From JADLGJ01 sp031423615 (GTDB lineage: Bacteria > Omnitrophota > Gorgyraeia > Zapsychrales > JANLHA01): a DNA stretch of 61,608 nucleotides. The DNA lies in NCBI GenBank assembly GCA_031423615.1, contig JANPFV010000122.1, positions 1 through 61,608 on the forward strand, given 5' to 3'. A model generated the notes under the pieces. That model did not search any database. It was not told the DNA's origin and saw only the letters and a program-made list of their open reading frames with translations. Each line of letters opens with the position of its first letter. Within the stretch, counting starts at the first letter, position 1. Position numbers and translations under genes: made by a program. Of this stretch, positions 18,998 through 27,546 are shown one piece after another.

Positions 18998-19438
18998 TCA
19001 ATTACCGACGGGAATGCAAACTTCGGCACACCAATTTTCAACCTTTTTTTTAATTAAATCGCGGATCTTCCTAACCGCGGCCAGCTTTTCTTCTTTTGTG
19101 CCTGTCAGCCGGGAGGGGTCAGGAAACCCCCAGTGTTGCCTTTGACCTGCTCCCGGGAAAAGCGGGCATCGTTCGGCGCTGGCTTCATCGCAAACCGTTA
19201 TGACATGGCTAAAAAACAATTCCTTTTTTAATAAATCTTGCACTCCCTGGGTTTTCTTCTGAGAGATATCTATGCCGACTTCCTGCATAGCTTCGACAAC
19301 AAGGGGATTAAGTGTGCCCGGTTCCAGGCCAGCGCTCTGGGCTTCAAAGTCCTTAGCGCAAAAATGATTTAGCCACGCCTCGGCCATTTGGCTACGCGCC
19401 GAATTATGAATACAGACAAACAAAACTTTCTTTTTCAT
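18998..19438 (-). CDS. arsC: Arsenate reductase, thioredoxin-linked (LMW-PTP type)
   Basis: Cytoplasmic enzyme reducing arsenate to arsenite, of the low-molecular-weight phosphatase fold. The P-loop CIHNSARS (C9 to R15) is intact, the redox cysteines C83 and C91 correspond to the thiol relay of pI258 ArsC, and the general acid is in FPDPS (D107). About 146 residues. No arsenite pump or ArsR lies beside it; a protein-tyrosine phosphatase role is less likely given the three cysteines. Confidence 0.87.
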   Translation of the reverse strand: MKKKVLFVCIHNSARSQMAEAWLNHFCAKDFEAQSAGLEPGTLNPLVVEAMQEVGIDISQKKTQGVQDLLKKELFFSHVITVCDEASAERCPLFPGAGQRQHWGFPDPSRLTGTKEEKLAAVRKIRDLIKKKVENWCAEVCIPVGN

Positions 19439-19503
19439 TTTTTTCTCCTCTAAAATATTTTTTTAAAATAAAGTACGGTTGTCGTCCATAAAACCCGTTT
19501 TCT

Positions 19504-21360
19504 TCATTTAAGATTTTCTTCCGTATAAAGACACAATTCGATGAGGCGTTCCAAAAGTTGATCCGCAGGCATCCCGACAAAATTATGCAAAACCAATTCT
19601 TTGGCGAACAACCGGCAGATATACCGGAGCTTTCTGGCATTTTGCCCGGCGGCATAAATAAAATCGCGATGACCAGCGTTCATGACAACAATGTTTCGTT
19701 TCTGGTCATATCGGGACCGCCAAAGCTGGCCCGGCGCGCTTTCTAAGGTATAGCTTGGTAATCCTTTGGCATCCCCCGGCGCGGTTCCCTTGGCCATTTT
19801 TATCAATTCTGCTACGACAGTAACCGTGGCCTCGGCCTCACAAATAACATCACCTTGTTTAACCGTCGCTTGTAAACGGCTGATTCCCGGTTCGTTGGGC
19901 GCTTGAAAAATAATCATTTCGCCGTCCCGTTTGTCTAAGCTACCTGCTCCTTCAATAATTTCCCATGTCCATTGAAGATTTGCTTCCACGCGGCGTTTAT
20001 TACGATCCAACCCTACACCACAAAATGTCTTGCTTCGGCCCACCTCGACTAACGTCGACGACGGTTGTACCCTAGCGCCAAACAACGGCCCAGAAAATTC
20101 AAAAAATTGTTTCTGTCCTGTTTTCGAAGAAACAGCAAATCCATCACTCTCTTCCCTTGCCGCAAACCCGTTCGATTCTCCTTGTCCTTCTTGAACAAAC
20201 GAATCCACTCCTCCCGATCCGAGCGGGCCCGGACCGCGTCCCTGGCTATGCACATCAAACCAATCGTATTCTTCCCGGGGTAAAGCTAAAATGGCTTCCC
20301 TAAAAGCTTTTTGCACGGACCGCAGCGTGTTTTTGCTAACACGTTCATCTTCGGCCTTGCTTTGTTCCTCCGCGAGAGTTAAAAGAAATGCCTTGAGATG
20401 TTCCATCTGCTTGCACAATTGCGCAAAAGCCTCATCGCGGATAATTCCATCGCGCGTGCCCGGAGTCAGATTTAAAAATGGCGCGTCGATGATGCCTTGA
20501 AAATAACCGCTGGTCCACGGGCTTCCCTGGAACTCATCTAAAATACTCAAGGCGGGCAACACCCGGGTTCCCGCTCTAAACAAACTGATACTATTTTCCG
20601 GATTCTTTTCATCCAGATAAAGTTCGGCATACGCAGCACCAAAAGGAGTTGTTATTTTAGGGAGATTGTGGATCAACTGCCCTTCAAATTGGCGAGGTTC
20701 AACGTGTGCTTCCATCCGTGTCATTCTATCAACGACTTTAATACTCACCCCCGAATTACGAATACGATCGCGCAATTCAGAGGCTAAATAACGTTGAATT
20801 TTCTCGCCCGTCAAGAGGCGATTTCCCTCCAGCAAAGGGGCAATGATCAACTGGGTCCCTCGAGTAGAAAGCAAATGTGGCCGGGGAGTTACAACATATC
20901 CAGATTGACCTTTGTCCATTATCATCTGATAAGTTTTTCCGTCTTTCCCTGCGGAAATGACCGTCAATCTCTGGCCAACTGTCCAAAAGCTAAGGAGTCC
21001 AATACCAAACTCTCCCTGAATATTTTGCGCGCCCTTTTCTTTCAAACGGCGTTTGATCGAATCGCAAATATGAGTGGCCACATACTTGAAATCCGGCTGC
21101 CCGTCCTCACCGCAGGGAATGCCATCGCCATCGTCGACGATTTTCAAATAATACTGTCCCTTTTCCCGGCCGCGAGCAATGGTCACCTGTCGCGCGTGCG
21201 CGTCAATACTATTTTCGACAAACTCGGCAATAGCTTTCAGCGGATTATTTTGCGACAGCGCAATAATGGTAATGGCATTCCAGTCATCGCCAATTCGCAA
21301 ACGGCCGGTCGATTTGCTACCAGCTTGTTTCTTGTTTTTTATGATCTTCTTTTCTGTCAT
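19504..21360 (-). CDS. Stand-alone GHKL ATPase with Ig-like domain
   Basis: About 618 residues. The GHKL ATP-binding fold (MutL, Hsp90, MORC, histidine-kinase type) is clear: N-box EFVENSIDA with catalytic E46 and metal-binding N50, G1 box DDGDG (76-80), G2 box GEFGIG (116-121). An S5-like middle part follows to about 330, a low-complexity Gly/Ser linker (about 365-405), an Ig-like segment (about 425-515) and an unrecognised C-terminal part. It lacks histidine-kinase or mismatch-repair partners here. MORC-like proteins act on DNA by clamping, so a genome- or defence-related role is possible; this is inference. It starts 98 bases after the zinc-ribbon SRPBCC gene. Confidence 0.72.
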   Translation of the reverse strand: MTEKKIIKNKKQAGSKSTGRLRIGDDWNAITIIALSQNNPLKAIAEFVENSIDAHARQVTIARGREKGQYYLKIVDDGDGIPCGEDGQPDFKYVATHICDSIKRRLKEKGAQNIQGEFGIGLLSFWTVGQRLTVISAGKDGKTYQMIMDKGQSGYVVTPRPHLLSTRGTQLIIAPLLEGNRLLTGEKIQRYLASELRDRIRNSGVSIKVVDRMTRMEAHVEPRQFEGQLIHNLPKITTPFGAAYAELYLDEKNPENSISLFRAGTRVLPALSILDEFQGSPWTSGYFQGIIDAPFLNLTPGTRDGIIRDEAFAQLCKQMEHLKAFLLTLAEEQSKAEDERVSKNTLRSVQKAFREAILALPREEYDWFDVHSQGRGPGPLGSGGVDSFVQEGQGESNGFAAREESDGFAVSSKTGQKQFFEFSGPLFGARVQPSSTLVEVGRSKTFCGVGLDRNKRRVEANLQWTWEIIEGAGSLDKRDGEMIIFQAPNEPGISRLQATVKQGDVICEAEATVTVVAELIKMAKGTAPGDAKGLPSYTLESAPGQLWRSRYDQKRNIVVMNAGHRDFIYAAGQNARKLRYICRLFAKELVLHNFVGMPADQLLERLIELCLYTEENLK

Positions 21361-21458
21361 TTCAATATCCTTATTAAATAAACGCTCGTTTTTCTTATTT
21401 GGAGAAAACCCAAAAGTGACCAGTTATCGGCCGAAGATTAGGAATTCTTTTCCCTGGC

Positions 21459-22511
21459 CTACATGTCCTTTTTCATATTTTCTAATACATAGCGATGCAA
21501 GGTTGTGATTGATGCTTCTTCCATCGGCTTCCATAGCCATGTCGGCCGTAGCCGGCTTTGATACCGCGTCGTTAAGATAATACGCGTCGTTCCCGCGGCG
21601 GTAGGTTGCAAAAAGAAACTCCCATCGAGAAGAGTGACATCGTGTTCAAAATGAATATGCTGTTCTATGACATCAAAACTCAATAATCGGCCTTCTTCCA
21701 AATGATTTATACGTTTAACAATATAATGCCCTTTATTATAAAGACATTTGGTGAGGCTTCCCACCGCATCAGCCGAACCCTCGGTCCCTTGCGGTTGCGG
21801 TAGTCCCAGTTTTAACAATAAAGGTGGCTGGCCTTTAATCGCTTCATAAAAACGTATCTTCTTCCATACCTTTAAGGGTGGTTGATCTATAACAAAGGAT
21901 GTTTGGACCGTATTGGGCGGCGACAAGGTAAATATTTTGTTTTCCACATAACCATTTCCAATGGGGAAAATGATAAAGACAAGGATGGGAATAAAACTAA
22001 ATTTTTGCGCAATACGATCCAGCATGATCGTGCGCAATATCCCACCCAGAGTTATCCCCAGCAAAACAGGTAGCAAAAAAATCAAGCCCAAGGTCAAACC
22101 ACAGAACATGCCCGAAATCTTGCTAACCATAATGGCTGAAACAATGCAGATAATCGCTAAAAACCCCAGCCCCAAACTCCACCACAATTTAATCGCGCCG
22201 GTTTTATATCCCAGAATAGCGCCAAAGCTCGTCGGCACCGCAAAGAAAAGGGCCCATCCCATTCCCTGTTTAGAAAAACAGAGAAAGACAATGGCATAAG
22301 TGATAAATCCAACCAAGATTGAAAAACACCATCCCGGTAGCCAGAATTCTACCCGGTGAAAATCCTTTTCCGCTAAATACGTTTCGCGTTTATGCGGGTC
22401 GTACTGAAGGTGGCAGCGATGACACTCCGGGAAATTCTCTCGCAGGGCGGCTTCACAACGCAGACAATATCGGCGGCCATGGGGAGGCGAACTTTCCTTT
22501 TCATTATTCAT
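21459..22511 (-). CDS. Zinc-ribbon membrane protein with C-terminal SRPBCC domain
   Basis: About 350 residues. An N-terminal zinc ribbon (CLRC...CHRC, about 16-33) is followed by four or five membrane helices (about 57-205) and a C-terminal SRPBCC/START-like domain (about 220-345) that usually binds a hydrophobic ligand. The combination is not one I recognise. It starts 8 bases inside the previous gene, which has the same kind of SRPBCC domain, so the two probably arose by fusion or duplication and work together. Confidence 0.6.
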   Translation of the reverse strand: MNNEKESSPPHGRRYCLRCEAALRENFPECHRCHLQYDPHKRETYLAEKDFHRVEFWLPGWCFSILVGFITYAIVFLCFSKQGMGWALFFAVPTSFGAILGYKTGAIKLWWSLGLGFLAIICIVSAIMVSKISGMFCGLTLGLIFLLPVLLGITLGGILRTIMLDRIAQKFSFIPILVFIIFPIGNGYVENKIFTLSPPNTVQTSFVIDQPPLKVWKKIRFYEAIKGQPPLLLKLGLPQPQGTEGSADAVGSLTKCLYNKGHYIVKRINHLEEGRLLSFDVIEQHIHFEHDVTLLDGSFFLQPTAAGTTRIILTTRYQSRLRPTWLWKPMEEASITTLHRYVLENMKKDM

Positions 22512-23289
22512 CGGACAATCCTTTCATTAACAATAAAGCATGCTCATGACAAATTTTATTTAACCACCAATGCCTCAAGGCGCGGGGAATCCATCGGGCT
22601 GTCCATTGACCCTTAACGACAATCGACAATTTAGAACGTCTACGGTTAGTCTTTTTTTCTTCCGGCAAATCCGATATTTCAATAAAAAATACGTGCGGAA
22701 AACCAAACCTTGGCCCTTTTGCGGATAGATCACTGAAAGAATATCCCTTCCCGAGACGCCAAGATAGAATTTTCCCGAATCTTAAAAAGCGAAACCCTAG
22801 AATCTGGTGTTCCAGCAGAATATCGGTGCGGGGCAAAGGACATGTTCCCATAACAACAACTCGACTATGAAGCGGGTCGATGCAAAGAAATTTCTCCGGG
22901 TCGCTGATTATCTTCCAAAGCTCCTCTGCAGATTTTGGAATGTCAATTTCTATTTGAGCATGAATTTTATTGGCCCCAGATTGCAGACAAAAAATCTGTG
23001 AAGACATGGCGGGATCAATGTATTTTCTCTGCTGACGTTCAATGTCCTGCTCGGTCTGTCTTGCGCATAAAAATCCCAAACCTGCAAAAGCCAGAAAATT
23101 CACCGTTACAGAAAGAAAAGAGACTTGCAAAAATATTTTCTGTAAAATAATTGTTAATACCGCCGCCGCGCCAAACCATATAAGGGCCAACCCACTGCCC
23201 ATCCACAAATATCCCGAACCAGGAACAACCATAGATAAAGCCATGGCCGTCCATTTGTAAGAAGAATTCGAGGTTTTTGTGTCGATCAT
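22504..23289 (-). CDS. Membrane protein with SRPBCC domain
   Basis: About 261 residues from ATG 23289. Two or three membrane helices occupy about residues 15-75, then a soluble SRPBCC/polyketide-cyclase-like domain (about 105-250) with DIPKSAEELWKIISDPEKF, a typical start of that fold. The longer open frame to 23349 is rejected because it overlaps the preceding PspC gene. It overlaps the next gene by 8 bases. Confidence 0.55.
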   Translation of the reverse strand: MIDTKTSNSSYKWTAMALSMVVPGSGYLWMGSGLALIWFGAAAVLTIILQKIFLQVSFLSVTVNFLAFAGLGFLCARQTEQDIERQQRKYIDPAMSSQIFCLQSGANKIHAQIEIDIPKSAEELWKIISDPEKFLCIDPLHSRVVVMGTCPLPRTDILLEHQILGFRFLRFGKILSWRLGKGYSFSDLSAKGPRFGFPHVFFIEISDLPEEKKTNRRRSKLSIVVKGQWTARWIPRALRHWWLNKICHEHALLLMKGLSDE

Positions 23290-23299
23290 GAATTTATTT

Positions 23300-23716
23300 C
23301 TACAGCTGACCTGGGCTCTGAAGGTAGGGCCCTTCCTTTCTGGGCACAATCATCCAAAGAATAATATATAACAATATTCCTGCTCCGCCCAAAAAAACCA
23401 AAACTAAGAAACCAACGCGAAAAAAAACCGGGTCAAGATCAAAAAATTCGCCCAACCCACCGCAGACACCCGCAATCTTCTTATTGACAGTGGATAAATA
23501 TAATCTCTTGGTTGTGACAATGGCATTTCGCTCCTGATCTTGAACCGGCAAGACAATCCACATAATAATATAAGCCAGTATCCCCATTCCTCCGACGAAG
23601 GTCAGAATAATGAATAAGGCTCTCAGAAGAACCGGGTCGAGGTTAAAATATTCGCCTAGCCCGGCACAAACACCGGCAATCTTTTTTTCTTTACTTATCC
23701 GATAGACTTTCTTCAT
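23300..23716 (-). CDS. Tandem PspC-domain protein
   Basis: About 138 residues made of two copies of the PspC domain (PF04024): RISKEKKIAGVCAGLGEYFNLDP and, about 65 residues later, the same pattern KKIAGVCGGLGEFFDLDP, each followed by a membrane hairpin. PspC senses membrane stress with PspA/B in enterobacteria. The ATG at 23716 is preceded by GAAAGGG at 7 bases; the upstream in-frame start at 23785 has none. It leads the SRPBCC-SRPBCC-GHKL gene string. No pspA or pspB here. Confidence 0.85.
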   Translation of the reverse strand: MKKVYRISKEKKIAGVCAGLGEYFNLDPVLLRALFIILTFVGGMGILAYIIMWIVLPVQDQERNAIVTTKRLYLSTVNKKIAGVCGGLGEFFDLDPVFFRVGFLVLVFLGGAGILLYIILWMIVPRKEGPYLQSPGQL

Positions 23717-23806
23717 GTCCGGCCCTTTCTCAATTTTTATAGAATCCTTTTTTTCAGTATAAACAAGAACGCCTTCGAAATCCATTTGCTCAAAGGACCG
23801 AACGAC

Positions 23807-25111
23807 TCACCCTGACATACGAATATCTAAAATCAACTTATGGGCGACACAAAATTGCTTAAAGTCTTCCAATTCCTTCTCTACATATAATATTTCATCG
23901 CCCCACCGTTTACACCCAGGGCCAAACGTTAAGCGCGTGCCGATAGGAAGACTCGCTGCCCACGTTTTCAGCTCACTGTAAGTCGAAATTCTTTGCTCTC
24001 CCGTCGAAATATTCGATGTTAATTTGCCATCAACCACGCGGTATTCGTATTGCAATAAATACGATCCTTCTGCCTGCACACGCAACGTTATGCCGTAAGA
24101 AAACTCCTTTGACGTTGTTTGCGTCGTGATAACAGCCAGCGTAATATTATCCGAAACATTCAAGACATCTTTATTGGAAATAATTTTATTGATAAAGACC
24201 TTCTGGACTGTTTCTCCTTGCAAATCTAAACTCCCTGACTGGGCGTAAGGGTGGTCTTCAGGATTTTTAAAGCCGCCGGTGCGTCCAAAACTATACCCCA
24301 CTCTTAATACCTGCTTTTGGCCATTCATTATTTTCTCAACTTCGCCAATAGCAAATTCAAACTGCAGAGGCAAATACCCACCTGATAAACGTTTGCTATC
24401 CACTAAAACTTTTTCTTCGCCTTGTGGGCCGGTCAACACGATTTCAAGTTTTCTAAACGTGGCTTTGGTTTTAAATTTCCAAACGCTGGGAAACAAATTG
24501 GATTTAGGAAATAGGGCTCCGTACTCGTCTTCCAGGAAGAATTGCCTTTGCTCCAAAGGAACGGATTGACTGTCTTTTTGCAGCCTCTCGCTAAGCTTTT
24601 GATAATATTTCTTTTGTTCTGCCGGATTATCTTTTCTTTTCCAATAATCCTTTATCCACTCATCGCTGGGGCAGGCATAATCCAAGCCATAGCTCCCATT
24701 CTGCCAAATTAAAAATTTATCGAAACTATAAATATGACTGTTGCTCATGTCAAAAGTTATTTGCAAAAGATGCGTCGGCATTTCTTCGATGGGTAAATCA
24801 AGCCGTTGCGCCTGACTAATTCTTTGTTTTTCTTGATCCACATCAAGCGACGTTAAGAGTTTGATGTGAGTTTTATAATTGGTTGGAATTGTATGCCTAA
24901 ATTCTTGGGCAAAGAGATCAGCAAAATATTTTTCATTACCTTTATCAAAACAGGCTTGGCCTAAGGGGGTCATCAAACTTTTCATGAGTTTGACATCTTT
25001 ATTATTGACCGCCTCGACGTATTTTTGCACGAATGTTTTATCGGCGCTTTCTTGTGCATAAACCGGCAAGCAAACCAATATTCCCAAGACAACAATAAAG
25101 AGATTGAGCAT
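23807..25111 (-). CDS. Secreted protein of unknown function
   Basis: About 434 residues with a signal peptide (1-20, cleavage near VYA). The first domain (about 24-130) looks like an NTF2/SnoaL-like segment with VQKYVEAVNNKDVKLMKSLM; the rest is mixed beta sequence and unrecognised. The start is fixed by AGGAGAAAGG a few bases before ATG 25111. The open frame continues 53 codons upstream, but those codons are the remnant of a HEPN gene, so this gene now lies behind a promoter that belonged to a toxin-antitoxin pair. Confidence 0.6.
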   Translation of the reverse strand: MLNLFIVVLGILVCLPVYAQESADKTFVQKYVEAVNNKDVKLMKSLMTPLGQACFDKGNEKYFADLFAQEFRHTIPTNYKTHIKLLTSLDVDQEKQRISQAQRLDLPIEEMPTHLLQITFDMSNSHIYSFDKFLIWQNGSYGLDYACPSDEWIKDYWKRKDNPAEQKKYYQKLSERLQKDSQSVPLEQRQFFLEDEYGALFPKSNLFPSVWKFKTKATFRKLEIVLTGPQGEEKVLVDSKRLSGGYLPLQFEFAIGEVEKIMNGQKQVLRVGYSFGRTGGFKNPEDHPYAQSGSLDLQGETVQKVFINKIISNKDVLNVSDNITLAVITTQTTSKEFSYGITLRVQAEGSYLLQYEYRVVDGKLTSNISTGEQRISTYSELKTWAASLPIGTRLTFGPGCKRWGDEILYVEKELEDFKQFCVAHKLILDIRMSG

Positions 25112-25154
25112 AACCTTTCTCCTGACTTTATTAGCATTGCTCCATAGGCTACCC

Positions 25155-25318
25155 GCTGTCCACATATGATTTTTAAAAACATGTTGTATAATCTCATCGA
25201 ATTCTTCCGTCTTATTCCAGTAAACTGCATATTGAAGTTGATCGACGGCTTGTATTTTAAAATATTTCATCGTCGCAAAACTCTCGCTAATCTTTCACCA
25301 TAAAGCAGTCGATGGAAC
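25155..25318 (-). pseudogene. Remnant of a nucleotidyltransferase/HEPN gene pair
   Basis: The first part (25318-25271) reads LLYGERLARVLR, matching the last residues of the intact nucleotidyltransferase at 26.2 kb (LIYGERLEKLLR). The second (25270-25155) matches the first 40 or so residues of the intact HEPN protein, for example YWNK(T/A)EEF and HMWTA versus RMWTA. The overlap between the two reading frames is preserved. The body of the first gene and the end of the second are deleted. It is a decayed duplicate of the pair at 25.8-26.8 kb. Confidence 0.82.
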
Positions 25319-25328
25319 CTCCTTGGAA

Positions 25329-25396
25329 TGTTTCTCTAGATAAACGCTTGTTTATTTTAGTAAATAAATACTACCGCATTCGGGGAGCATTGTCCA
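25329..25396 (-). promoter_or_regulatory. Promoter and double operator of the decayed copy
   Basis: Minus strand TGGACA (25391-25396), 17 bp, TAGTAT (25368-25373), then two 18-bp TGTTT(A/C)-N6-TAAA(T/C)(A/G) dyads at 25329-25346 and 25349-25366, spaced by 2 bp. The same arrangement, less mutated, stands before the intact pair at 26832-26899. It now lies about 220 bases upstream of the secreted-protein gene. Confidence 0.7.
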
Positions 25397-25440
25397 ATCG
25401 GAATTGCTGAGGCAATTGTGATGCAAATATTTTTAAGGCA

Positions 25441-25510
25441 AGAAAACGGCCCCGTGAGGACGGCTTTCGGCCCTCAAACCGGGCACTCGCTATAGCTCGC
25501 AACTGGCTTT
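25441..25510. repeat. Short interspersed repeat, copy 1
   Basis: Begins AAAACGGCCCC and continues through TTTCGG...CCGGGCACTCGC to GCTCGCAAC. Copy 2 at 26943-27007 matches it closely over its whole length; copies 3 and 4 share only the first 30 bases or so. See the finding on the tRNA-Gln repeat family. Confidence 0.55.
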
Positions 25511-25769
25511 ATACAAAGCCATCTTTTTTTGATACCGGTTCAAACTTATCGCCCGGTTCCACACGAATATAAATCCTTTTCTCAGAATACCGGCTTGTTG
25601 ATGGCCCGAACTCATCATTCAGGTCTCTTCAAAAATCTGCAAAACATTCAACTTCTTCATTTTCATCATACTTTTCCTGATAGACAATTTCCGTCGCGTC
25701 CGGAGAGTCATCTCCCCCAAGAACTTTCAAAATAAACCCATTCTTTGCTCTGCGTATTTCAAAAACCAT
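25509..25769 (-). pseudogene. Small conserved-looking gene broken by an in-frame TGA
   Basis: From ATG 25769, preceded by GGAGAAGAG, the frame runs 46 codons, meets TGA at 25629-25631, and continues in the same frame for another 39 codons to TAA. The downstream part (NDEFG...TSRYSEKRIYIRVEPGDKFE) is protein-like and in register, so this is one gene with a nonsense codon rather than two genes. Upstream part begins MVFEIRRAKNGFILKV. Not recognised with certainty. It starts 24 bases after the HEPN gene and could be a third gene of that pair. TGA ends other genes here, so recoding is unlikely. Confidence 0.65.
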
Positions 25770-25792
25770 GTCTCTTCTCCATCTAGAAATAT

Positions 25793-26200
25793 TTATTTTT
25801 TATTCAAATAGTCAAATGCCCATAAATAAAAACGTTCCACCTGTTTAAATATCTCCATCGCATCGCTTTCGCGAAACTCTCGATTATCATAAGCAATGGC
25901 GTTCTTTTTGGCAATGATACGACGGATAGATGCCACCTGCTTTTCAACTCCTGCCACCGGAACCCTTGCCAATAAATCGACGGTCTGCATATGATCTTCG
26001 CCTGATGAACGCAATCCTTGGAATTTCACCGACAAGGCATCGCAGGAAGAAATTACGCAATGCACGGCATTTAATCCAACTGCTGTCCACATCCGGTTTT
26101 TAAAGGCATGTTGCATGACTTCATAAAATTCTTCCGCCTTATTCCAATAAATCACATATTGTCCTTGATCGACTGTTCTTGTTCTTAAATGTTTCATCAT
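25793..26200 (-). CDS. HEPN-domain protein, partner of the nucleotidyltransferase
   Basis: About 135 residues, all-helical, typical of HEPN proteins paired with minimal nucleotidyltransferases. Its start overlaps the stop of that gene by 4 bases (ATGA). The RNase motif R-x4-6-H of HepT toxins is not obvious, so it may be a non-nuclease HEPN or a diverged one. A role as toxin or as adaptor to the nucleotidyltransferase is inferred from the pairing. Confidence 0.68.
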   Translation of the reverse strand: MMKHLRTRTVDQGQYVIYWNKAEEFYEVMQHAFKNRMWTAVGLNAVHCVISSCDALSVKFQGLRSSGEDHMQTVDLLARVPVAGVEKQVASIRRIIAKKNAIAYDNREFRESDAMEIFKQVERFYLWAFDYLNKK

Positions 26201-26826
26201 CGCAAAAGTTTCTCTAATCTTTCACCATAAATAAGTTGATACGACTTAAGGATTTCGGGTATTGCCCCACTTTGCTTCTTGGCCTTACTTTTTAATTCTG
26301 CAAGAGTGTTCACATAAGGAGAAATAAGATGGCCCCATTGAGAGGATACTTTCTGATCTAGCTCGGAAAAAAGGGTCTCGGCTTTAGATTTGAATTCAGC
26401 TGTTTTAACAATAACCAGCAAGTCTACGTCGCTTGTTGAATTTTCTGTTTTGGCGTGAACACTACCAAACACCGCAATGCTAATAATGTCATTTTTCATT
26501 TTGGATCTTTTTACAGTTGTGCGGATAATATCAAATAATCGTTCGCTCAGAATATTTTCGGCAGCAAAAAGAGGTCTAAGAACATCCTTAACGACAACCC
26601 GCTCTTCAGCAAGACGGAATAAATGGGTTTTGCCGACAACGCGCATAACAAGAATGCCTTCGACTAAAAGATCCTGCAATATCTCATGAGCGGTTTTAGG
26701 CGTTACCCCTGCCAGGGCTGCTATTTGCCGCCCGCTCATTTCACCCTGATTTTGGCTAAAAATACGTAAGGCGCGGACTTTAATTTCATTATTTAAAACT
26801 TTATCCAAGGGTCTATTGAGCCGCAT
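26197..26826 (-). CDS. Nucleotidyltransferase with N-terminal winged helix
   Basis: About 209 residues. Residues 15-75 form a winged-helix DNA-binding domain (SGRQIAALAGVTPKTAHEILQDL), and a minimal nucleotidyltransferase domain follows with GS at 121-122 and the metal-binding D133-x-D135. This is the MntA-like half of an MNT/HEPN pair, which in known systems AMPylates the HEPN partner. The added DNA-binding domain suggests it also represses its own operon through the TGTTTA dyads that cover its ribosome site. A GTG 8 codons upstream is possible but lies inside the operator. Confidence 0.8.
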   Translation of the reverse strand: MRLNRPLDKVLNNEIKVRALRIFSQNQGEMSGRQIAALAGVTPKTAHEILQDLLVEGILVMRVVGKTHLFRLAEERVVVKDVLRPLFAAENILSERLFDIIRTTVKRSKMKNDIISIAVFGSVHAKTENSTSDVDLLVIVKTAEFKSKAETLFSELDQKVSSQWGHLISPYVNTLAELKSKAKKQSGAIPEILKSYQLIYGERLEKLLR

Positions 26827-26831
26827 CGATA

Positions 26832-26899
26832 TGTTTATCCTTGTAAACACGTGTTTATCTAGGTAAACAAATAATACCCCGTATCCGGAAGATTGTCAA
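26832..26899 (-). promoter_or_regulatory. Promoter with double operator of the MNT/HEPN pair
   Basis: Minus strand TTGACA (26894-26899), 17 bp, TATTAT (26871-26876). Two tandem 18-bp dyads TGTTTA-N6-TAAACA (26832-26849 and 26852-26869) lie directly downstream of the -10 and cover the AAGGA ribosome site. Repression by the winged helix of the nucleotidyltransferase is a reasonable inference. Confidence 0.8.
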
Positions 26900-26942
26900 A
26901 TCGAAATTGCTGACGCAATTTATACGTGGAGACTTTTTGAAT

Positions 26943-27007
26943 TGAAAACTGCCCCAATTGGACGACTTTCGGCTCTCATGCCGGGCACTCGCAGTTGCTC
27001 GCAACTA
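26943..27007. repeat. Short interspersed repeat, copy 2
   Basis: Begins GAAAACTGCCCCAATTGGACGA and continues like copy 1 to GCTCGCAAC. It precedes the MNT/HEPN promoter region and shares its first 30 bases almost exactly with copy 3 at 27511. Confidence 0.6.
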
Positions 27008-27048
27008 TTTGTATGTTTAAGATAGTTCTTTAATCGACGCCAAGAAAT

Positions 27049-27498
27049 TTATTTTATCACTTCTACGTCGATAGCCTTACTGCACACGGTGCCTTGAATA
27101 CAAAGCCGAAAATTAAATCTTTCAAATTTAGTCTTCCCATCAACAAAGTGAACTTCGCACACCTGCTCATAAGTGTCACCCGAGTTTAGAATAATGGGTC
27201 GGTCAGGAGATCCGTTTTGATCACACATCCAACCATCGCTGATTAAAAAATCCTTGTCCGTACTCCACCCCTGCACCCCGTGAACACCGCATATCTCGGT
27301 CCCAATATTCTGAGGAACAGAACTCACATTGGTTATACGAACAGGTATTTTGATCATCCCCGGAGCTGTGACTTTTTCAATTTTGCTTAGAACTTCAATC
27401 TGAAGGGAAGGATTGTCACTGTAAGATATTTTATATGTAACAAATAAAATCAAGATGGCGAATAAGATCGAGAAGATTTTTTTCAAATTTTCCTCCAT
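27049..27498 (-). CDS. Secreted or anchored Ig-like small protein
   Basis: About 149 residues with one N-terminal hydrophobic segment (about 6-24) that may be a signal peptide or anchor. The rest is beta-rich with four cysteines and resembles an immunoglobulin-like or CARDB-type domain (PVRITNVSSVPQNIG). Unrecognised. ATG 27498 is used although no clear ribosome site precedes it; a TTG lies 9 codons upstream. The gene is bounded by copies 2 and 3 of the short repeat. Confidence 0.5.
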   Translation of the reverse strand: MEENLKKIFSILFAILILFVTYKISYSDNPSLQIEVLSKIEKVTAPGMIKIPVRITNVSSVPQNIGTEICGVHGVQGWSTDKDFLISDGWMCDQNGSPDRPIILNSGDTYEQVCEVHFVDGKTKFERFNFRLCIQGTVCSKAIDVEVIK

Positions 27499-27510
27499 TG
27501 TCGTAGTATT

Positions 27511-27540
27511 AAAAAACTGCCCCAATTGGACGAGTTTCGC
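27511..27540. repeat. Short interspersed repeat, copy 3
   Basis: AAAACTGCCCCAATTGGACGA followed by (c/g)TTTCG, differing from copy 2 at one base over about 27. Confidence 0.6.
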
Positions 27541-27546
27541 AGCTGG

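Noticed and set aside
25629..25631. UGA recoded as an amino acid genome-wide
   Set aside because: TGA is the natural stop of other genes here, for example the one ending at 15878.
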